From contig NZ_RJTM01000105.1 in assembly GCF_003725735.1 (NCBI RefSeq), positions 1-64,000 of the forward strand: 64,000 bases of DNA, in the 5' to 3' direction. Within the stretch, counting starts at the first letter, position 1. Each line of letters starts with the position of its first letter. The notes below the pieces were generated by a model. That model saw only the letters and a program-made list of their open reading frames with translations, had not been told where the DNA came from and ran no database searches. The position numbers and the translations under genes are program-made. The stretch is from Sinomicrobium pectinilyticum (GTDB lineage Bacteria; Bacteroidota; Bacteroidia; Flavobacteriales; Flavobacteriaceae). This document shows, piece by piece, positions 34,001 to 43,077 of the stretch.

Positions 34001-36604
34001 TCCGCCACCATGCTGGTGTTCTCTACCGATAAGAAAAACTACGAAGTCGGCGAAAAAGCCGTTGTTACTTTCCCCGGAAGTGCCGGCGGACGTGCCCTGG
34101 TTACCGTAGAAAACGGTACCGAAGTATTGCATTCCATGTGGGTGGAAGCCCAGGACGGGGAAACCCGTTTCGAACTGCCCATAGAGGCCCTTTATACACC
34201 GAATGTGTATATTCACATTTCCCTGTTACAACCTCATGCCTCCACGGCTAACGATCTTCCCATACGTTTATATGGCGTGGTGCCCGTTACCGTAGAAGAT
34301 CCGGCAACCAAACTGGAACCACAGGTTGCCATGCCCGATGTATTGCGGCCGGAAGAGACCGTTACAGTTAAAGTAAGGGAAAAACAAGGCAAACCCATGA
34401 CCTATACTATAGCGGTTGTTGACGATGGGCTCCTGGACCTTACGCGTTTTAAAACCCCGGATGCCCGGGAATCTTTCTTTGCAAGGGAAGCATTGGGTGT
34501 AAAGACATGGGATATCTATGACGATGTCATAGGTGCTTTCGGAGGGCGGATAGACCAGGTATTCAGCATAGGGGGTGATGAAGAACTGGCCGGGGCCAAA
34601 AACAAAAAGGCCAACCGGTTTAAGCCCATGGTAGTCTACCTCGGACCCTTTACCCTCAATAAAACACAAACGCGTTCTCACGAAATACACATCCCGAAAT
34701 ATATCGGTTCCGTAAGAACAATGATCGTGGCCGGAGATGCGGATACCGGAGCTTACGGCAGCACGGAAAAGACCACACCGGTGCGTAAACCGCTCATGGT
34801 ACTGGCATCACTGCCAAGAAAAATAACGCCGGGAGAGAAGGTGACGTTGCCCGTCACCGTATTTGCCATGGAAGACAAGGTGAAGAACGTAACCGTACAG
34901 GTAAAGGACAACAAGGCCTTCCGCGTTGTAGGTGCGTCTTCACAAACCGTCTCTTTTGACCGTCCAGATGAAAAAATGGCTTATTTCGAATTGGAAATAT
35001 CGGATTTTGAAGGCATCGGCAAAGTAGAGGTTGCTGCTTCGGGCAATGGCGAAAAAGCTTCTTATGGCGTTGAAATAGATGTGGTAAACCCTAACCCGGT
35101 AACCACTTCTGTCCGGGACCTGGTACTGGAACCGGGAAGTTCCGGTGAAATATCTCTGGAAACTTTCGGTGTAGCCGGCAGCAATACGGCAAATATCGAA
35201 TTTTCCACCCTGCCGCCGATAAACTTCAACGGCCGTATGCAATACCTCATTCGTTACCCGCACGGATGTGTGGAACAGGTTACCTCAGCCGTTTTCCCGC
35301 AGTTGTTCCTGTCCGACATCTTTGATCTTACGGCAAACAAAAAACAGGAGATCCAGAAAAATGTGGAACGGGCGATACGGCGTCTCGGGGGCTATCAGTT
35401 ACCGAATGGCGGCTTTTCCTATTGGAGCGGCCAGAACTATGCGAACGACTGGGGGTCTTCCTATGCCGGGCATTTCCTTCTGGAAGCCGAGAAAAAAGGG
35501 TATGTACTACCCATTGGTTTTAAGAACAGCTGGATAAATTACCAGAAACAGGCCGCGAAACAATGGCGGCAGTCCGGCCAAAGTTCCGATCTTGCCCAGG
35601 CCTACAGGCTCTATACCCTGGCCCTCGCCGAAAATGCGGATGTCTCTTCCATGAACAGGCTACGCGAAACACCCGACATCTCTAATGAGGCGAAACACCG
35701 CCTGGCGGCTGCCTATGCGCTTATCGGCCAGAAAAATGCGGCAAAAGATATATTTGCAGGGGCCAATATAGATTTCAAGCCGGTGAAATACGATTACCAT
35801 ACGTACGGATCTACCGAAAGAAACCGTGCCCTGGCCCTGGAAACCCTGTTATTGCTCGACGATAAGGTGCGGGCACAGGAAATGGCTGGCGTTATCGCAA
35901 AAAGCCTGAACACAGACCGATGGATGAGTACACAGAGTACGGCATACAGCCTGTTGGCCATGGCCAAATTCGCCGGCTACATCGGAGGTAAAGGTATCGA
36001 TGTAAGCTACGAGGTAAACGGAAAATCTTCTTCGTTGAATACCGCTCTTACCCTGGCAGAAAGAAATCTCGGTATTAAGGAAGGAAACAATCTCATTCAT
36101 CTCAAAAACAACAAGGAAAACACCGTTTTTGTACGGGTGCTGAACAACGGTATTTTACCGGTGGGACAGGAACTCGCCGAGCAGCAGAACTTCTCCGCAA
36201 AAATTACTTATAAAGGCAGGGACGGAAAAGTACTGGATGTTTCTACGCTACCCCAGGGAACCAATTTTATTGCCGAAGTGAGCATTACCAATCAAAAAGG
36301 AGAAAACCTTAAGAACATAGCACTCTCTCACATATTCCCGAGCGGTTGGGAAATTGTGAATACCCGTTTTACCGATTTCGGAGGCTTTCAGAGTACGGCG
36401 AATGAAGCAACCTATACCGATCTGCGGGATGACAGGGCCAATTTCTATTTTGATCTGGACGCGCATAAGACCAAGACTTTCCGTGTATTGGTCAATGCCT
36501 CCTATCTCGGCAGGTATTACCTGCCCGGAATACAATGCGAAGCCATGTATGACAACGATTACCGGGTAAGGACAAAAGGACAGTGGGTTGAGGTTGTGCA
36601 ATAA
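31058..36604 (+). CDS. Bacterial alpha-2-macroglobulin-like lipoprotein
   Basis: A 1848-residue surface or periplasmic protein that traps proteases by a thioester-containing cage. A lipobox (LLFLFSC) puts the lipidated Cys near residue 20. Many MG-type beta domains follow, with KPYVEINFSDPLKKNQ, GYIYGERGVWRPGDTLFLS and GVVPVTVEDP typical of the family. The thioester motif GCVEQ lies at about 1403-1407 (Cys1404), with the alpha-helical TED domain after it (GGFSYWSG, MSTQSTAYSLLAMAKF). A Tyr/Asp/Glu-rich segment occupies about residues 460-515. Unlike many proteobacterial cases, no penicillin-binding protein 1C gene lies beside it. Confidence 0.95.
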   Translation: MRLKRLFLPAIVLLFLFSCKDKDQKQDIQEQISNLHKYREYISDVSQGIISAHSDVKIMLREPVSGWDVNKELPDDLIRVSPKTNGKVVALNNQTIAFVPDSPLKQDTEYEVTLRLEDIVDDVPKELRLFRFKVKTIKQQFNVTTEQIQSYDRSWQYVEGTIRSSDQLSAETAGKLVQASQEGKPLSVKFYNTTETNTLFRFKVDSIRRMEEDSKVKLNWNGRSNGIDSEGEGEILIPGKNNFTVMEVNVAGTEKPYVEINFSDPLKKNQNFNGLVSIQDAGSLKFSIEGNVLKVYPQNELKGVKSLEVFQGIQNVDDYKLKQVFSEQIAFEQLKPEVRMLQSGTILPSSNNLKINFEAVNLNAVDVSVIKIFQNNILQFLQYQNLSGEGDLRTVARPIAKKTINLSGSLTAADGKWHAYALDLRELINPDPGAIYRVEFRYKPSYSTFKCDQTNFPEEETDAEEDYDEEKETSYWDNAEGYYYYEDYYYDYTYDWRERENPCHTSYYRDKKVAVNVLASDLGVTVKKGDNESYFVSVTNLISAKPEGETKVTFYNFQQQEVATVVTDKNGFAMYDATLPAYFAIAEKGKQKTYVKLNDGNVLSVSKFDVSGVKLQKGIKGYIYGERGVWRPGDTLFLSFILNDKANKLPAGHPVKFELRDPYGKITRKEVHNSGVNNFYTFITPTDQNAPTGNWQAQVSVGGAVFSKSIRIETIKPNRLKIKADFAEDILSGSKPVNGTLEVAWLHGAVARNLKADIQARFQPQNTSFKQFPGYTFNDPSRSFGSEEQTVFDGKIDTEGKASFSLKPQLEKQAPGMLQASFITKVYETGGDFSTDVFTKTYSPYSTYIGLNTPKGDKTRGMLLTDTKHRFEVVSVDEKGNPKAVKGLKVNIYKVSWRWWWDTSEDNLSSYTGSNQRENVFSRTLNTGTDGKAAFEFELKYPEWGRYLVHVEDPDGGHATGKTVYIDWPGWAGKSMKNDPSSATMLVFSTDKKNYEVGEKAVVTFPGSAGGRALVTVENGTEVLHSMWVEAQDGETRFELPIEALYTPNVYIHISLLQPHASTANDLPIRLYGVVPVTVEDPATKLEPQVAMPDVLRPEETVTVKVREKQGKPMTYTIAVVDDGLLDLTRFKTPDARESFFAREALGVKTWDIYDDVIGAFGGRIDQVFSIGGDEELAGAKNKKANRFKPMVVYLGPFTLNKTQTRSHEIHIPKYIGSVRTMIVAGDADTGAYGSTEKTTPVRKPLMVLASLPRKITPGEKVTLPVTVFAMEDKVKNVTVQVKDNKAFRVVGASSQTVSFDRPDEKMAYFELEISDFEGIGKVEVAASGNGEKASYGVEIDVVNPNPVTTSVRDLVLEPGSSGEISLETFGVAGSNTANIEFSTLPPINFNGRMQYLIRYPHGCVEQVTSAVFPQLFLSDIFDLTANKKQEIQKNVERAIRRLGGYQLPNGGFSYWSGQNYANDWGSSYAGHFLLEAEKKGYVLPIGFKNSWINYQKQAAKQWRQSGQSSDLAQAYRLYTLALAENADVSSMNRLRETPDISNEAKHRLAAAYALIGQKNAAKDIFAGANIDFKPVKYDYHTYGSTERNRALALETLLLLDDKVRAQEMAGVIAKSLNTDRWMSTQSTAYSLLAMAKFAGYIGGKGIDVSYEVNGKSSSLNTALTLAERNLGIKEGNNLIHLKNNKENTVFVRVLNNGILPVGQELAEQQNFSAKITYKGRDGKVLDVSTLPQGTNFIAEVSITNQKGENLKNIALSHIFPSGWEIVNTRFTDFGGFQSTANEATYTDLRDDRANFYFDLDAHKTKTFRVLVNASYLGRYYLPGIQCEAMYDNDYRVRTKGQWVEVVQ

Positions 36605-36625
36605 CAGCCTCAACGCTTTCTTTTT
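36587..36625 (+). terminator. Possible terminator overlapping the end of the macroglobulin gene
   Basis: GTTGAGG (36587-36593) pairs with CCTCAAC (36608-36614), followed by GCTTTCTTTTTAG. The stem spans the TAA stop. Confidence 0.45.
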
Positions 36626-36667
36626 AGTGGTTTTTCCTTATATTTCTAACCAAATCCAATTGCGAAA

Positions 36668-38299
36668 ATGCAGGCAAAGACCATTACCGGACAATTCGTA
36701 GATATCCCGGACAGGAATATATTTCCGGCGGAAATACGCATACGGGACAAAGAAATTATCTCAGTAAAGAAAATAGAAACAGCCCCGGAAGTCTATATTC
36801 TTCCGGGCTTCATAGATGCTCATGTACATATAGAATCTTCCATGCTGATCCCTTCGGAATTTGCCCGTATTGCCGTAGTACATGGTACGGTAGCCACAGT
36901 ATCCGATCCGCATGAGATAGCGAATGTATGTGGTATGAACGGAATACAATACATGATTGCCAACGGACAGAAAGTCCCTTTCAAATTTTATTTCGGCGCA
37001 CCTTCCTGTGTCCCTGCCACACCTTTTGAGACCACAGGGGCGGAAATAACCGCAAAAGACATTGATACGCTGCTGGCCAGGGAAGATATTGTTTACCTGG
37101 CCGAAATGATGAACTGGCCGGGGGTCGTACAACGCGACCCCGAGGTCATGCAGAAAATAGCTGTGGCGCAAAAATACGGCAAGCCCGTAGACGGGCACGC
37201 CCCCGGTCTTCGGGGAGAACTCGCGGAAAAATACATCTCCGCAGGTATTTCCACCGACCATGAATGCTTCACTGCCCCGGAAGCCCTGGACAAATTAAGG
37301 CACGGTATGAAAATAGCCATACGCGAAGGCAGTGCCGCCAAAAACTTCGAAGCTCTTATAGACCTGATCGATACGCATGCCGACCATATTATGTTCTGTT
37401 CGGACGACAAGCATCCGGATAACCTGGTAGACGGACATATAAACCGGCTTGTAGCACGTGCCATAGCTAAGGGGAAAGACCTTTTCCACGTACTGAAAGC
37501 AGCATGCCTGAACCCTGTTGACCATTACCATATGCGGGTAGGAAAGTTAAGGGAGGGGGATCCCGCCGATTTTATTGTAGTGAAAGACCTGGAAACATTC
37601 GAAGTACTGGAAACTTATATCGATGGAGAAATAGTAGCCAAAAACGGAAAGACCCTGATTCCGCGTGCGGAAAACAGTACTATAAATAACTTCCGGTCCT
37701 CCTTGAAAACTCCTGTCGATTTTGCCGTAAAAGCGAAAGGACAACACATCCGTATCATCGAGGCCAGGGACGGGGAACTCATTACTTCCGAAACGGTTTT
37801 TCCCGCAAAAGTAAAAGAGGGCTACGTCATCCCGGACACAGAAAACGACATACTGAAAATTGCAGTGGTAAACCGTTATGAAGAAGCTTCTCCTGCCGTG
37901 GCCTTCATCCGGAACTTCGGTCTGAAAGAAGGTGCTATAGCCTCTTCCGTCGCCCATGATTCACATAATATTATTGCTGTCGGAACGGATGATGCTTCCC
38001 TGGCAAAAGCGGTAAACCTCATCATGGAAAGTAAAGGAGGAATATCTGCTGTCCGAACAGGGGAACACCTGCTCCTTCCCCTTGCTGTCGGGGGAATTAT
38101 GTCCGCGGATGACGGATATGAAGTTGCAAAAGCCTATACCGCTATTGATACCATGGCAAAATCCATGGGAGCCTCGCTGCAATCACCATTTATGACCCTG
38201 AGTTTTATGGCCTTGCTTGTTATCCCCGACCTGAAACTGAGCGATAAAGGGTTGTTTGACGGGCAGAAATTTGCATTTACCGGATTATTTATTCCCTGA
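36668..38299 (+). CDS. ade: Adenine deaminase
   Basis: Amidohydrolase that deaminates adenine to hypoxanthine. The 543-residue product has [18 protein letters not shown] (metal-binding HxH, about residues 49-60) and [26 protein letters not shown] and TDHECFT (later metal ligands) and [14 protein letters not shown] (catalytic Asp region) follow, plus the C-terminal [13 protein letters not shown]. Length is within the family range. It ends 10 bases into the convergent epimerase stop region, an 11-base overlap. Confidence 0.95.
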   Translation: MQAKTITGQFVDIPDRNIFPAEIRIRDKEIISVKKIETAPEVYILPGFIDAHVHIESSMLIPSEFARIAVVHGTVATVSDPHEIANVCGMNGIQYMIANGQKVPFKFYFGAPSCVPATPFETTGAEITAKDIDTLLAREDIVYLAEMMNWPGVVQRDPEVMQKIAVAQKYGKPVDGHAPGLRGELAEKYISAGISTDHECFTAPEALDKLRHGMKIAIREGSAAKNFEALIDLIDTHADHIMFCSDDKHPDNLVDGHINRLVARAIAKGKDLFHVLKAACLNPVDHYHMRVGKLREGDPADFIVVKDLETFEVLETYIDGEIVAKNGKTLIPRAENSTINNFRSSLKTPVDFAVKAKGQHIRIIEARDGELITSETVFPAKVKEGYVIPDTENDILKIAVVNRYEEASPAVAFIRNFGLKEGAIASSVAHDSHNIIAVGTDDASLAKAVNLIMESKGGISAVRTGEHLLLPLAVGGIMSADDGYEVAKAYTAIDTMAKSMGASLQSPFMTLSFMALLVIPDLKLSDKGLFDGQKFAFTGLFIP

Positions 38300-39311
38300 T
38301 CGCGGAAAGATATTCTTTCCCTGCATGCTCTATGGTCCGGGAAAGCGGTTTGAATTCCAGCACGAGCTCTTCCCTGATCTTTGCACTGCTATACAGGTTT
38401 TTTGCTGTTGCCGTCGCAGCCATCAGCCTGCTTAACTTCCTTTTTCGGCCTGTGATTTTACTTTTCAGCCAGTCCAGCCGCCATAACCATTTGAAGGCCC
38501 ATGCGGGCACTTCTTTGCGGGGAGCCTTTTTACCTACCGAAGCCGCAACCATGGTCAGCACTTCTTTAAAACTGAGATTTTCAGCCACAGCTATGAACCT
38601 TTCATTTTTCACCCCGCTGTCCATGAGTCCAATCAGAATGGCAACCACATCTTCAACATCCACATAACCGGTAACACCGTGTGTATAATAATCTATGCCC
38701 TTGTATACCTGCCGGAAGAGTTTTCCGCTTCCTTTCTCCCACCCTTTTTTACCCGGCGGCACCCCCAGTACGATGCCCGGGTTTACGATCACTACTTCCA
38801 GGCCTTCCTGGCTTCCCCGCCATACTTCCATTTCCGCTCCGTATTTGGTGATCGCATAGACGTTGTTTTCCGACTCGGTATTCCAATGGGTTTCTTCCGT
38901 AATCAGGGCTCCTCCAATACTCTTTCCCAGGGTGGCTACGGAACTGACATAGCACATTTTTTTCACCCCGTGCACCAGGCACAGGTTTACCACATTGGCC
39001 GTCCCTTCCGTATTGATCTTCTTCAGAGCCGTATAGTCCGACGGGTCAAAGGAAATGAGTGCCGCCGCATGATATACATGACTAATGCCGCTAAAGGCAT
39101 CCGAAAATGCAGGAACATCGATGATATCGGCTTCCACCCACTCGATACGGTCAAACCGTACCCTGTCTTCTGCAGAACCGGAAAACATGGCGGCCACAGC
39201 ATCAACATCACTGCCTTTCCTGTAAACGGCCCGTATTTTCTCTTCCTTTCGGGTTAATGCGTATAACAAACGGGACCCGACAAGCCCCGTTCCTCCGGTG
39301 ACTAAAATCAT
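38289..39311 (-). CDS. NAD-dependent epimerase/dehydratase family protein
   Basis: A 340-residue extended short-chain dehydrogenase. The N-terminal nucleotide motif [16 protein letters not shown] is followed by [15 protein letters not shown] and the catalytic YAITKYGAE (YxxxK). The C-terminal half is typical of sterol-dehydrogenase/dihydroflavonol-reductase-like members ([25 protein letters not shown]). The substrate is unknown; sugar nucleotide or steroid-like compounds are options. It is convergent with ade. Confidence 0.88.
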   Translation of the reverse strand: MILVTGGTGLVGSRLLYALTRKEEKIRAVYRKGSDVDAVAAMFSGSAEDRVRFDRIEWVEADIIDVPAFSDAFSGISHVYHAAALISFDPSDYTALKKINTEGTANVVNLCLVHGVKKMCYVSSVATLGKSIGGALITEETHWNTESENNVYAITKYGAEMEVWRGSQEGLEVVIVNPGIVLGVPPGKKGWEKGSGKLFRQVYKGIDYYTHGVTGYVDVEDVVAILIGLMDSGVKNERFIAVAENLSFKEVLTMVAASVGKKAPRKEVPAWAFKWLWRLDWLKSKITGRKRKLSRLMAATATAKNLYSSAKIREELVLEFKPLSRTIEHAGKEYLSAIRE

Positions 39312-39537
39312 AGCTTCAAAGATATATATTTTACGGAGACCTCATCCGGATACGGCGCTACAAAATCAGGACAAACGCATCATAAAATTATAAATGACGT
39401 ACGGTTCAGATTGCAGGTTAGCTCTCTCCTTCTCACATTCCCCTCCTTCCCCCCCATAATCCCATTTTCCTTACACAGATGAGGTTTGCCCCATCTACAA
39501 AATAGTCGGTATGGCATCCTCAATTGCCTATTTATTG

Positions 39538-39545
39538 TAAATTTG
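39538..39545 (+). promoter_or_regulatory. Candidate -7 element of tyrS
   Basis: TAAATTTG, a full TAnnTTTG match, 28 bases before the tyrS ATG. Confidence 0.45.
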
Positions 39546-39573
39546 CGCTTGTTTACCAAAAAAGGAAGAAGAC

Positions 39574-40875
39574 ATGGTCAAAAATTTTGTTGAAGAACTG
39601 CGTTGGAGAGGGATGATCCACGATATTATGCCGGGAACGGAAGAACAGCTTAACAAGGAACCTGCCTCTGCTTACGTGGGTATAGACCCAACTGCGGATT
39701 CCCTGCACATAGGGCACCTGGTGAGCGTTATGATGCTCCGTCACTTTCAGCTTGCAGGCCATCGCCCCGTTGTTCTTATGGGTGGTGCCACCGGAATGAT
39801 CGGTGACCCTTCCATGAAATCCGAAGAGCGCAATCTTCTGGATGAAGACACGCTGCAAAATAATATCGCAGGTATCAAGGCACAATTATCCAAATTACTG
39901 GATTTTAATCCGGACCTGCCCAATGCGGCTTTACTGGTAAACAATTATGACTGGATGAAGGACTTTTCCTTTATCGGTTTTGCCCGTGATGTAGGTAAGC
40001 GCATTACCGTCAACTACATGATGGCTAAAGATTCCGTTAAAAAACGGTTGAGTTCGGATTCCGGCGCAGGCATGTCGTTTACGGAATTCACCTACCAGCT
40101 CATCCAGGGATACGATTTTTACCATTTATACAAGACCCATAACTGCCTGTTGCAAATGGGTGGCTCCGACCAGTGGGGAAATATTACCACCGGTACGGAA
40201 CTGATCCGCAGAATGAGTGATGACAGCGCCAAGGCTTATGCGCTGACCTGTCCGCTTATTACCAAGGCAGACGGCTCCAAATTCGGAAAAACAGAAGGTG
40301 GGAACGTTTGGCTCGACCCTGAAAAAACTTCGCCTTACAAGTTCTACCAGTTCTGGCTGAACACCTCGGATGAAGATGCGGAAAAGTACATCAGGATATT
40401 TACGTTTCTGGATAAAGAAACCATAGACGGACTTATTGCCGAGCATAAAGAAGCGCCTCATACGCGTGTTTTACAGCGCAGGCTGGCGGAAGAGATCACC
40501 ACCTTTGTACACGGAAAGGAAGAACTGGAAAAAGCCATAAAAGCCTCGGAAATACTTTTTGGCAAAAGTTCTTCGGAAGATTTGAAAGCCCTCGACGAAA
40601 AAACCTTTCTCGACGTATTTGACGGGGTCCCTCAGGCAGAAATCGCGGCTTCTGTCATAGAAGCGGGACTGGACATCATCGGTGCGCTAAGCGAAAAGTC
40701 CGGCTTTTTGAAATCCAACGGCGAAGCGAGGCGTGCACTCAAGGAAAATTCCATCTCCCTGAACAAAGAAAAGGTAAACGAAGGCTACACGATTACGGAT
40801 AAAGACCTCATCAACGATAAGTTTGTTTTACTTCAGCGTGGTAAGAAGAACTATTTTGTGTTGGTTAAGGTTTAG
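39574..40875 (+). CDS. tyrS: Tyrosyl-tRNA synthetase
   Basis: Class I synthetase that charges tRNA-Tyr. The 433-residue product has [16 protein letters not shown] (HIGH near residues 45-48) and [12 protein letters not shown]. The KMSKS-type loop is [11 protein letters not shown] near 236-240, the TyrRS-1 pattern. The C-terminal S4 RNA-binding domain contains [28 protein letters not shown] single start at ATG is clear, followed by a strong terminator. Confidence 0.97.
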   Translation: MVKNFVEELRWRGMIHDIMPGTEEQLNKEPASAYVGIDPTADSLHIGHLVSVMMLRHFQLAGHRPVVLMGGATGMIGDPSMKSEERNLLDEDTLQNNIAGIKAQLSKLLDFNPDLPNAALLVNNYDWMKDFSFIGFARDVGKRITVNYMMAKDSVKKRLSSDSGAGMSFTEFTYQLIQGYDFYHLYKTHNCLLQMGGSDQWGNITTGTELIRRMSDDSAKAYALTCPLITKADGSKFGKTEGGNVWLDPEKTSPYKFYQFWLNTSDEDAEKYIRIFTFLDKETIDGLIAEHKEAPHTRVLQRRLAEEITTFVHGKEELEKAIKASEILFGKSSSEDLKALDEKTFLDVFDGVPQAEIAASVIEAGLDIIGALSEKSGFLKSNGEARRALKENSISLNKEKVNEGYTITDKDLINDKFVLLQRGKKNYFVLVKV

Positions 40876-40893
40876 ATGTTAGATACGGTAATT

Positions 40894-40925
40894 AAAAAAG
40901 GGGGCTTTCTGCCCCTGTTTTTTTT
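40894..40925 (+). terminator. Terminator of tyrS
   Basis: GGGGC (40901-40905), five-base loop, GCCCC (40911-40915), then a run of eight T from 40918. It follows the stop by about 25 bases. Confidence 0.85.
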
Positions 40926-40991
40926 GATGGTTTTACGGTCTTGGATATGCCACTATGCCAACTCCAAAACTACCGGACTTCAAAACTATAG

Positions 40992-41969
40992 CTACATTAC
41001 CATAAGGTTGCACCCCCGTATATCTGAATTATCAAATCTGCCCAATACTTCAAAAGTGCCGTCAGCATGTATTTTGCCCAGGTCCTGTGTGGCAATAAAG
41101 GAACAGGAATTTATATTGGCAAGGTCTATAATATTGATCCCCCCTGTTTTATCCACGGGCTGCAAAGAAAGCGCATCTTCCGGGTCCCTGATAATGACCT
41201 TCATCCAGGGAGGACACTTAAAACTGCCGTTTCCGGAGGAATATGCCTGCGATAACAACTCGGTCATCCCGTATTCGCTGTGTATTGCCGACACGCCAAA
41301 GCCCCGGCACAATATCCGGTGCAACTCCTCGCGGATGAGTTCTTTTCTCCTGCCTTTCATTCCTCCCGTCTCCATGATAACCGTATTTTTCAGTCGAAAT
41401 TCACGGCTTTCCACAAGGTCCAGCAAAGCAAACGAAACACCTATAAGCAGTATTTTTTTGCCGGTTTTATCCAGTTCTTCCAGTTTACTACCCAAAGCAT
41501 CCAGGTCATGCAGGTAAAAACCACTGTCTTTGTCGGCTGACCTTTGTATAAGATCGTCTACCATATAGATCAGGGAAGAGCCCTGACGCTCCAGATAAGA
41601 CGGTAACAGGGCAAGTATCACATAATCCTTAACGTTCCCGTAAAAGCCCTCAAATGCACTTAAAAAACTTCGTTCGTATACACTCCTGTCGGTAACATAA
41701 TGTTTGCTGGTACTCATCCCGGTAGTACCGCTGCTGGTAAATATTTCTTCGGGAGTGTCTTCGGAAGCGACTATGGAATGCGTTTTAAAAAATGATATGG
41801 GCAGAAAAGGGATTTCTTCCACCGATAGTATCTTTCCGGGTTTACGACCCAAAAGATCACAGAATTTCCGGTACACCGCATTATTCAGGTACTGATGCCG
41901 GAACACGCGAAGTGTAACTGCTTCGAAATCCGCATCATCGGTTATATTAAAAACAGCATTATCTTCCAT
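40992..41969 (-). CDS. LuxE/PaaK-like acyl-activating protein
   Basis: A 325-residue protein of the LuxE acyl-protein synthetase group. Its adenylate-binding loop is FTSSGTTGMSTSKH, with later YGMTELLSQAY (acyl-adenylate Y-G-x-T-E motif) and the end DGTFEVLGRFDNSDIRGCNLM. It lacks a CoA-ligase C-terminal domain. The start at 41969 gives MEDNAVFNITDDADF; the longer frame to 42014 is less likely. It belongs to a leftward gene run with a Wzz-like protein and a DUF6909 gene, 58 bases apart. The substrate is unknown. Confidence 0.85.
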   Translation of the reverse strand: MEDNAVFNITDDADFEAVTLRVFRHQYLNNAVYRKFCDLLGRKPGKILSVEEIPFLPISFFKTHSIVASEDTPEEIFTSSGTTGMSTSKHYVTDRSVYERSFLSAFEGFYGNVKDYVILALLPSYLERQGSSLIYMVDDLIQRSADKDSGFYLHDLDALGSKLEELDKTGKKILLIGVSFALLDLVESREFRLKNTVIMETGGMKGRRKELIREELHRILCRGFGVSAIHSEYGMTELLSQAYSSGNGSFKCPPWMKVIIRDPEDALSLQPVDKTGGINIIDLANINSCSFIATQDLGKIHADGTFEVLGRFDNSDIRGCNLMVM

Positions 41970-42026
41970 TCTGCGACATTGTACTTTACCTGCAAAAACC
42001 GGATAAGCAGGCACAGAACATATACA

Positions 42027-43013
42027 TTATTCTTCGGTGGCTATTTCCTTCATCTTCCTGAAGAGGAAGATCAGCAGAAATATGCCGGAAAACGCTATGA
42101 ACAATACCAGAGGGAACAACCATTTTTTGGATGAGGTAATCCCTTTTTTAGGAATATTGATCTTTACGGATACATCTTTTATCACCTTATCCGCATCCGT
42201 AGCTTTAACCGTGAGTTTGTCAATCTCTTCGAACAGTTCCTGCTGGGAGTTCACCAATCCGCCCATAGAGCCTATCTGCGGCTCTGACCTGAAGAAGAAC
42301 AGGTTATCCTCCGGGCTTAATCCCTCGGGCTTTGCATTTCCCTGGGCTTTCAGTATATCATTGATATACTGCACGGCATTTTTGTTCGTTTCTATACGCG
42401 ACAACAGGTTTTGGCTAAGACTGTTTTTAACTGTGTTGTAATAGTCGTTATCATTCAGAAACTCCAGGATCTTTGAAACGACTTTCGAAGAGTTCTTCCT
42501 GGTTTTGGTATAAATGGTTATCCTGTGAAACTTATAATTTTTGGCAGTTTCCATAGCCCCTACTGTCGAAGCATCTCCTTTTAGTGCCTTGAATGCTTCG
42601 AGGTTGGTGCGGTTTTCACCTAAAAAGCTGTAAATATCCACTATGGGTTCTATTTCTATCCCGGAAAAATAATTCACGGAGTCTATACCCATTTCCTTGA
42701 AAAAACTGATATCCCCTATCTGCCTTTTCGCTTCGAGTTCCTGTATGCTGGTATACAGGTAATCAACACTACCAAAATTGGGTACGACGATAACTTCATT
42801 CTTGAAGGTCTTGGAACCGGAAGAATCCATAAAATAACCGGCAACAAATCCCACCACTATAAGGATAAGCAACAGTATGGCAAATTTCTTATAGAATAGA
42901 AAAACAGTATAGATCCCTCTGATGATCCATTTGAAGAAATCTTTGATCTTCTGAAGTAAAACGCCCAGGTCTATCTCGTCGGAAGTATGGTTTTGTCGTG
43001 TGTTTTCACTCAT
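42027..43013 (-). CDS. Wzz-like two-helix membrane protein
   Basis: A 328-residue protein with a cytoplasmic N-terminal tail, a membrane helix (residues about 45-65, FAILLLILIVVGFVAGYFMD) and a long periplasmic region rich in coiled-coil. A second helix is near the end (LVLFIAFSGIFLLIFLF). This is the Wzz chain-length-determinant topology. The periplasmic part contains the conserved-looking SVDYLYTSIQELEAKRQIGD. A role in surface polysaccharide assembly is inferred from topology only; no polymerase or flippase is nearby. Confidence 0.7.
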   Translation of the reverse strand: MSENTRQNHTSDEIDLGVLLQKIKDFFKWIIRGIYTVFLFYKKFAILLLILIVVGFVAGYFMDSSGSKTFKNEVIVVPNFGSVDYLYTSIQELEAKRQIGDISFFKEMGIDSVNYFSGIEIEPIVDIYSFLGENRTNLEAFKALKGDASTVGAMETAKNYKFHRITIYTKTRKNSSKVVSKILEFLNDNDYYNTVKNSLSQNLLSRIETNKNAVQYINDILKAQGNAKPEGLSPEDNLFFFRSEPQIGSMGGLVNSQQELFEEIDKLTVKATDADKVIKDVSVKINIPKKGITSSKKWLFPLVLFIAFSGIFLLIFLFRKMKEIATEE

Positions 43014-43077
43014 AATATCATATATAGTTTTTTCAGGAGCCGGATAGTTTCCTGTTACCCGGCCGGGGTGTCCCGTT

